A stretch of DNA of 64,000 bases from Culex pipiens pallens (Eukaryota; Arthropoda; Insecta; Diptera; Culicidae), in contig NC_068937.1 in the NCBI RefSeq assembly GCF_016801865.2, positions 112,073,068 to 112,137,067 on the forward strand. Direction: 5' to 3'. The notes under the pieces were generated by a model. The model saw only the letters and a list, made by a program, of their open reading frames with translations. It was not told where the DNA came from and ran no database searches. The number at the start of each line of letters is the position of its first letter. Within the stretch, counting starts at the first letter, position 1. This document shows positions 57,602 to 64,000 of this stretch, piece after piece. A program made the translations under genes and the position numbers.

Positions 57602-59530
57602 TCATCACAATATCTCAGATCCGGCCTCCAAAAAGTGTATAAATAACACTTAAGTGCTAATAACTTTTTATAGGGTCGTTAGATCCTTGATGTTTTAGGC
57701 TCATTTGAAAGGTCTTTCAATTATCTAACTAACGATGGGTCGCATGATGGACCCGGACATAATTTTTACTGAAATATCTGAGATCCGGCCTCCAAAAAGT
57801 GTATAAATAATACTTAAGTGCTAATAACTTTTGATAGGGTTGTCAGATCCTTGATGTTTTAGGCTCATTTGAAAGGTCTTTCAATTATCCAAACAACGAT
57901 GGGTCGCATGATGGACCCGGGCATAATTTTTAATGAAATATCTGAGATCCGGCCTCCAAAAAGTGTATAAATAACACTTAAGTGCTAAGAACTTTTGATA
58001 GGGTTGTCAGATCCTTGATGTTTTAGGCTCATTTGAAAGGTCTTTTGATTATCTAACTAACGATGGGTCGCATGATGGACCCGGACTTAATTTTTAATGA
58101 AATATCTGAGATCCGGCCTCCAAAAAGTGTATAAATAATACTTAAGTGCTAAGAACTTTTGATAGGGTTGTCAGATCCTTGATATTTTAGGCTCATTTGA
58201 AAGGTCTTTCAATTATCTAACTAACGATGGGTCGCATGATGGACCCGGACTTAATTTTTACTGAAATATTTGAGATCCGGCCTCCAAAAAGTGTATAAAT
58301 AACACTTAAGTGCTAATAACTTTTGATAGGGTTGTCAGATCCTTGATGTTTTAGGCTCATTTGAAAGGTCTTTCAATTATCCAACTAACGATGGGTCGCA
58401 TGATGGACCCGGACTTAATTTTTAATGAAATATCTGAGATCCGGCCTCCAAAAAGTGTATAAATAACACTTAAGTGCTAATAACTTTTGATAGGGTTGTC
58501 AGATCCTTGATGTTTTAGGCTCATTTGAAAGGTCTTTCAATTATCTAACTAACGATGGGTCGCATGATGGACCCGGACATAATTTTTACTGAAATATCTG
58601 AGATCCGGCCTCCAAAAAGTGTATAAATAACACTTAAGTGCTAATAACTTTTGATAGGGTTGTCAGATCCTTGATGTTTTAGGCTCATTTGAAAGGTCTT
58701 TCAATTATCCAAACAACGATGGGTCGCATGATGGACCCGGGCATAATTTTTAATGAAATATCTGAGATCCGGCCTCCAAAAAGTGTATAAATAATACTTA
58801 AGTGCTAATAACTTTTGATAGGGTTGTCAGATCCTTGATATTTTAGGCTCATTTGAAAGGTCTTTCAATTATCTTACTAACGATGGGTCGCATGATGGAC
58901 CCGGACTTAATTTTTACTGAAATATCTGAGATCCGGCCTCCAAAAAGTGTATAAATAACACTTAAGTGCTAATAACTTTTGATAGGGTTGTCAGATCCTT
59001 GATGTTTTAGGCTCATTTGAAAGGTCTTTCAATTATCCAACTAACGATGGGTCGCATGATGGACCCGGACTTAATTTTTAATGAAATATCTGAGATCCGG
59101 CCTCCAAGAAGTGTATAAATAACACTTAAGTGCTAAGAACTTTTGATAGGGTTGTCAGATCCTTGATGTTTTAGGCTCATTTGAAAGGTCTTTTGATTAT
59201 CTAACTAACGATGGGTCGCATGATGGACCCGGACGTAATTTTTAATGAAATTTCTGAGATCCGGCCTCCAAAAAGTGTATAAATAACACTTAAGTGCTAA
59301 TAACTTTTGATAGGGTTGTCAGATCTTCAATGTTTTGGGCTCATTGGAAAGGTCTTTTGATTATCTAACTAACGATGGGTCGCATGATGGACCCGGACTT
59401 AATTTTTACTGAAATTTCTGAGATCCGGCCTCCAAAAAGTGTATAAATAACACTTAAGTGCTAATAACTTTTGATAGGGTTGTCAGATCTTCAATGTTTT
59501 GGGCTCATTGGAAAGGTCTTTTTAATACCT
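57602..59530. repeat. tandem satellite, 164-bp monomer, about 12 copies
   Basis: The phrase 'ccggcctccaaaaagtg' recurs at 57621, 57785, 57949, 58113, 58277, 58441, 58605, 58769, 58933, 59097 (one variant base), 59261 and 59425: a constant 164-bp period with no indels. Monomers differ at a few diagnostic positions (for example 'cacttaag' or 'tacttaag', 'ggacataat', 'gggcataat' or 'ggacttaat', 'ttatccaa' or 'ttatctaa'), which show larger-scale duplication within the array. No coding potential. Confidence 0.97.
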
Positions 59531-59905
59531 TTCTGAAAATGTATAACATTATTGAGTTTCTTGCAAAAACCACCCTTTTTACAATCTTCCGGACATACGC
59601 CAAAATCGTTTTTTTTAGCATAACTTTTGAAGTACTTAACTAAACTTGCTGATTTTAAATAGAGACCTATGGGACCCCAAGACGGATCGAATGAGACTAA
59701 TAGGGTCAAAATCCGTTCATCCAGTCCGGAAATAATCGAGTGACAATTTTTTTGTCCACCCACCTACACACATCCACACAGACATTTGCTCAGAACATGA
59801 TTCTGAGTCGATATGTATACGTGAAGGAGGGTCTACGAGGTCAAATTAAGAAGTTCATTTTTCGAGTGATTTTATAGCTTTTCCTCAGTAAGGTGAGGAT
59901 GGCAA
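59531..59905. repeat. right flank of the satellite, possible element terminus
   Basis: After the last monomer the sequence becomes unique: 'gtccacccacctacacacatccacacagaca', then 'gattttatagcttttcctcagtaaggtgaggatggcaaaaa'. The terminal 'ttgccatcctcaccttac' (complement) loosely resembles 'tgccttccttac' at the left flank, so the array may sit inside a non-autonomous element. Confidence 0.45.
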
Positions 59906-60717
59906 AAACTTTTAAAAAATTTCTTTTTCTTTGTTGATCTAACATTCGATTATTGAGACAAGGCCATTCAAAAAGTATAAATTAAAGAAATAGTAGTTTG
60001 TAAACCATGTATCGAAATGAGGTTCCTACATTCATTCAAGTAGGTTCAATAATTCCTACGAGTGCTGAAAATAAGGGTTTTGTCACGAGTTGCACACGAC
60101 AACTTTTGAATATGATTTTTCAGTGTTTGGTCAACACAAAAACTTAAACAGTGTTGAAAAATATTATTAATTAAACTTTTCAGCATTCAAATGAGTGCTT
60201 CAATAAACATTTGGATTGTTTAATTCGGTGAAGAATCGGCCATTTCAATAATATATAATGACAAGAAAAGAACGTTTTCTGCAAAACGGAATTGCAAAAA
60301 GATTACAGAACCTTTTCGTATGCTAAAATAAACTTTACAGAATTTAATGAAAACCTTATATCGAGTGTATATTTCTTAAAGTAGAATGAAAGAAGATTTT
60401 TCTTATAAAATTCTATTGAGAGACCATCAACATCTATTTTGTTTCAAATTGTTACATTTTTAACTGAATTGAAAACGCAAATGATTGAAAATTGTTCGAA
60501 ATTTGTATCTTAAATAATAAGACAATTTTGAACGAAACATTTTTTTAACAAAATTTATTCAATCAGCGCTGGCTTTTAAAGATTAACTGACTTCGAATAC
60601 GAATCCTACTCCGACTTCCTTGACACGTGTCTTCATCGGGCATTTTGATAGGATAATAAGAAAATCAGAAACTGGAAAAACAAGAAAAAAAAGTTAAAAC
60701 AATTTATTTATTTTATT
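59906..60717. other. AT-rich DNA, no gene seen
   Basis: No repeat partner in the window and no domain-bearing frame. Confidence 0.4.
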
Positions 60718-61255
60718 TTTTGTATTTTTTTTTATTTGGCTCAAATTTTGTGGGGGCCTTCCCTATGTCTAAAGAAGCCGTTTTGTGTCATTGGTTCACC
60801 CATACAAGTCTCCATTCAATTTTGGCTGCTGTCCATACAAAAATGGTACGAAATATTCGAAAATCTACAACTTTTCACTGAACTTTCGGATCAAGTCCAA
60901 GTCTTCGGCAAAGTTGTAGGTATTGTTGAGGACTTTTATTTCCAAAATTCTTATTTATTGATTTTCGTGATTTTTTTTATATGTTTAAGAGGACAAAACT
61001 CCGCAATTTTTTTTAACCTACATTTTTTATGTAAAATTGAGTTTGCAATCGAAAAGTACTTCAACGATTTTCAAAATAAAGGGCCCCGTTATTTAGCTGA
61101 AAGTTTGATTACTGAAAAAATATTTGCAGCTTTTTAATTTTTGAAAATAAAATCATTGTTAATAAAATTTGTTATAAAATTGTCTAACAGGCATCGAAGA
61201 AAACATTTTAAGAGGGCCAAACATTTAATATAATGTCCTTTTGAAATGTCATCAA
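60718..61255. repeat. single-arm relative of foldback copy 4
   Basis: Follows the left arm of 51512-53510 in order: 'gtgggggccttccctatg', 'ttggctgctgtccatac', 'ttcggcaaagttgtaggt', 'gagtttgcaatcgaaaagtact', ending at 'agagggccaaacatttaat'. The opposite arm is absent. Confidence 0.7.
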
Positions 61256-63135
61256 TAAGGTTATGTGGAATCTCGTTCTCTTGAAAACTGCCAAAAATTG
61301 TAACTCATTTTCATGAAAATCGAGGAAGTCAGTGGACGGATCTTAGACCTTTAGTTATTAAATTTATTAAGGACAAGCTTCAAAGAGAACCACTGCCCGA
61401 AATAGTCACTGCAAGTGTGGCCGGAAGGAGAACCACTGAAGGCCCCCTGTTCAAGTTTTTCGTTCTTTTACGACCCAAAAATTGTTTGAGGTGATGAAAA
61501 TTTTTACGACTTTCGCCGAGACTCTTTAGTGTGTTCAACGACGAGTGGAGTTGTGTGGGCTGGGCGGGTGCAACTTTTCATAACTTGCGTTTGATGAAAA
61601 CTACCTTTGACGAAAAAAAAGAAACAGAAGTGGAAGAAGAGGGTGAACGCCGAAAAAAAAGCTTCAAGAGCTTTTTTTTTTGCTCGCCAAAAGTCGTAAA
61701 ACAAAGGATCGCTCAAGCCTCAAAGCAAAAGAGGAAGCAACGAGTGGGTGGGAGTAAAAGTGGAGGAGGTAAAACATTCCCTGTGTGAAAATGGTTAAGT
61801 TTTGCAGCTGTCAAAACATATTTATTCGAATGGAACGGAATGAAATTCCGTCGTCGTCGTCGTCGTCGTGTGTAAAGTTTTCCTTTCGCCCCTTGGAGGG
61901 GTACAATAAAATTTTCCATCCCAAAACGTTGCAATTCAAGGAGCGCGCGGTGATGGTGAGCTTTCGGGGCACCATTTTAAGAAGGCGGAACTTGGAATGA
62001 TGCATTTCCAAAGTTGTAAAATTACGTCGTCAGGCTAAACGGCCGGTGGGAAAGAGTCGTTTCTTTGTTTGACGCTACTCTGGTCGCGAAGAGTTCGATT
62101 TAGAGCTTGGAGCAGGGTAATGTGGCTAGAGTTATGTTTTTTAAACAAGTTTTCATGATTTTCTAAAATATGATGTAATATTCATTTTTTTTCAGGTAAT
62201 GAACACCTGATCATTGGATGGTAGGAAAATTTCATCATTTATTTGCAATCATTAGTATGGGTAAACGTTGTTAAATTATTAATATATTTTTTGTCTCTTA
62301 AAATAAATTTGGTCTGTCTTTATTTAACTCAAAAGTAATATCCAAAATCCTCTTCGAAAGACTCTGGTCCTTCCAGTAGTCGTAGTAGCTCCCCGTAATT
62401 GGTTGTTAAACAAGAGAATCCACCTTCCGTTTTGCTTTAAGCAAAGTATTTGCGTGTGTTCTGCTCGACGAAAGGCGTCCGTTTCCCCCTAATAACCCTT
62501 TATGCTCTACGACTACTACCTCCCCCTCCCCCCAAAGTAGGTTTGCTAGTATAGTGGTTGTTATCTCCTCCTCGGTTCAGTTCGCCATTTTCTCAAGGAT
62601 AACATGCCACTACTATAATGGGTGCAGAAAACATCGGTTTTTAATTGCACACTCCCCGGTCTTGGCCGTCGTCATCGCCCTCTCATGGCCACTTCCGGAA
62701 CCCACACACAGCTATCCCTTAACGGTATGACGAGTCTTAACGACACTACTTGACCTGGATTCCGGCTCCTCTACCAGTGCAGCAAAAGACTCGATTCTGA
62801 GGCAAAGAAAGGGACAGGCAGAAAAGTGGTCAGAACGTTCTAATAACTATCATTAGGCGTCTGGTTTTGTACGTGCTTGCTGAAGTATCTTCTTCCCGGA
62901 GGGAATCCTTGCACCTTCATCACCTCAGTCTTATCTCATTCGACTTGGGTTTCATCGAACACCACCAGTAACCTGATTAGCAAAAGTTCCTGCGAACTGA
63001 CTGGGGAAGTAAATCGATATCCTGTCATTTTGACATGCTAGATAACTTGTATTGGCCGGTGTGTTGTGGTGCACCCCTTAAGATTAGCTTACTTTGACTG
63101 GTTGAACTGATTTTTCTCGGAATTTAATTTTCATG
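61256..63135. other. unique DNA, no gene seen
   Basis: 61390-62110 is moderately GC-rich, with a TCG run at 61852-61868 and poly-A patches. 62330-63080 is GC-richer, unique and open in places, without recognisable domains. No splice pair could be supported. Confidence 0.35.
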
Positions 63136-63148
63136 TTTTTTTTTTTTT

Positions 63149-64000
63149 GAAATTAAATATGTCTTTATTGAACTTTCTTATAATAATTACATTTCATTTA
63201 CATTCTAAGTGGTATGGCTACATGCTCTTCATCTTTGTTGTATTTTTCGTTTTCTTATTAACTGTTCACATTCATTTATTTACTTCAAATTGTTTTACAT
63301 TTTTGCATTGAATCGAATACATTTGGGTAAAAAAGAAAAAAAAATCATTTTAACAACTAATCCTAACTTAAAACTAAAAAAGCAAATTCATTGAAATATT
63401 CAAAATCATTAGAACGAGTAAACTACGAACTGTATTTTAAGATAAATCCTCCAAGCGTTCTTACTTGTTCCGCACGAGTTTTGCAACCACGCAGTGTTGT
63501 TGTCATCTCGATGAAAATGTTCAGAAGTTCTTGTGGTGAAAACAGGTCACTACTGCCTTCATCCGTTGATGCTGGTTGGTTTTCCCTCGGTTGCTGACTA
63601 AAGCCAGGAGGTGTTATATTCTCTGCAACTTTTTGCCGCTGATTCAACGGCAATGGCTGCAGATTTGGAACCACTCGAACAGATCCCGCTCCAGGTGACG
63701 CCAAAGCAGGAAAATCCACGTCCGTGAAAGTTGGTGGTGTTTTGCGACGATTTGGTTGGTGCCTCGTCGTCGCTTGCTGTCGAATTTTCACAAACTCAGC
63801 ACGTTTTGGGCAGCTTCGATTCTTGGTCGAATGGTCGCCGCCGCAATTGAAGCATTTGGCTTCAATGTTCTCGTTGATTGTTTCGCAAGCTTGAGTTTTG
63901 TGCTCTCCTCCGCAGGTTGCACAACGACTCTTGATGAAACAGTTCCTTCCACCATGTCCAAACTGCAAGCAGTTCGAACATTGCGTCACGTCACGATGCA
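63149..64000 (-). mobile_element. gag-only Jockey-type non-LTR element (3' part; continues beyond the window)
   Basis: On the minus strand a gag reading frame ends at 63423, followed by about 270 bp of 3' UTR. A polyadenylation signal AATAAA lies about 15 bases before a poly(A) tract (plus-strand T-run 63136-63148). No reverse transcriptase separates gag from the tail. The 5' end lies beyond the window, so the target duplication cannot be checked. Confidence 0.75.
63423..64000 (-). CDS. Jockey-type Gag (ORF1) protein, C-terminal portion
   Basis: The frame is open to the window edge, so the N-terminus is missing; the first visible residues precede VTQCSNC. Three Cys/His zinc knuckles follow in series: CSNCLQFGHGGRNC, CATCGGEHKTQAC and CFNCGGDHSTKNRSC. 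This triple array is diagnostic of ORF1 nucleic-acid-binding proteins of Jockey and related non-LTR elements, where it binds element RNA. A basic linker (RHQPNRRK), a proline- and glutamine-rich low-complexity region, and a short C-terminal segment (LFSPQELLNIFIEMTTTLRGC) complete it. There is no stop or frameshift over 192 codons, suggesting a recent copy or selection on the frame. In standard Jockey elements ORF2 would follow; here the 3' UTR does. Confidence 0.85.
   Translation of the reverse strand, partial: HRDVTQCSNCLQFGHGGRNCFIKSRCATCGGEHKTQACETINENIEAKCFNCGGDHSTKNRSCPKRAEFVKIRQQATTRHQPNRRKTPPTFTDVDFPALASPGAGSVRVVPNLQPLPLNQRQKVAENITPPGFSQQPRENQPASTDEGSSDLFSPQELLNIFIEMTTTLRGCKTRAEQVRTLGGFILKYSS

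Noticed and set aside
57602..59530. Regularly spaced repeats resembling a CRISPR array
   Set aside because: The whole 164-bp unit repeats; there are no unique spacers, and the context is a eukaryotic genome. It is a tandem satellite.

Overview
This window looks like intergenic and intronic DNA from a mosquito, most likely a culicine close to Culex. That is an inference from sequence character: AT-rich DNA packed with miniature inverted-repeat elements (MITEs) and long foldback elements, tRNA-derived short interspersed elements, and 5'-truncated non-LTR retrotransposons, with small CpG-richer islands that look like promoters. No bacterial-style gene organisation is present. No complete host gene is visible. 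The best host-gene signal is one minus-strand first coding exon at 30704-30845, which ends in a consensus splice donor. Weaker donor signals lie at 55152 (minus) and 41876 (plus).

Layout: 1-5.2 kb holds a short hairpin repeat and a foldback element (2702-4605) carrying a second inverted-repeat element (3135-4201). From 5.98 to 8.2 kb is a degenerate octamer-like satellite containing a tRNA-related SINE and a palindromic MITE. From 12.3 to 15.5 kb is a cluster of MITEs, including two copies of a 370-bp family with CACAGC termini and an internal tRNA-like unit, and a piggyBac-like MITE flanked by TTAA. At 16.3-22.3 kb lie further MITEs, a SINE with two tRNA-like modules, an element with a 10-bp target duplication (19773-20797) and another foldback (21385-22267). 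At 23.8-26.5 kb a large foldback carries two insertions. The interval 30.4-32.7 kb is a promoter-like island with the candidate exon. It is followed by about 970 bp of nearly perfect hexanucleotide repeat (32796-33769). At 35.4-37.4 kb are nested inverted repeats with two more tRNA-like MITEs.

The centrepiece is 42418-51463. The two ends of a MITE with GGCGTCATCC termini surround a piggyBac-like MITE and a foldback element. The foldback contains an RNase H-bearing non-LTR retrotransposon and a 2.9-kb inverted-repeat element, and that element in turn holds a young 3' fragment of another non-LTR retrotransposon. Almost every junction has a readable target-site duplication, and because the foldback arms are near copies, the second arm preserves the empty sites. 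A second foldback follows at 51512-53510. From 57.6 to 59.5 kb are twelve copies of an exactly 164-bp satellite. The window ends with the 3' part of a Jockey-type gag gene (63149-64000) followed directly by a 3' UTR and poly(A), with no reverse transcriptase between them.

The protein-coding content is therefore retrotransposon-derived: gag zinc knuckles, and reverse transcriptase with RNase H. Most of the remaining DNA is non-autonomous elements that would need transposases or reverse transcriptases supplied from elsewhere.
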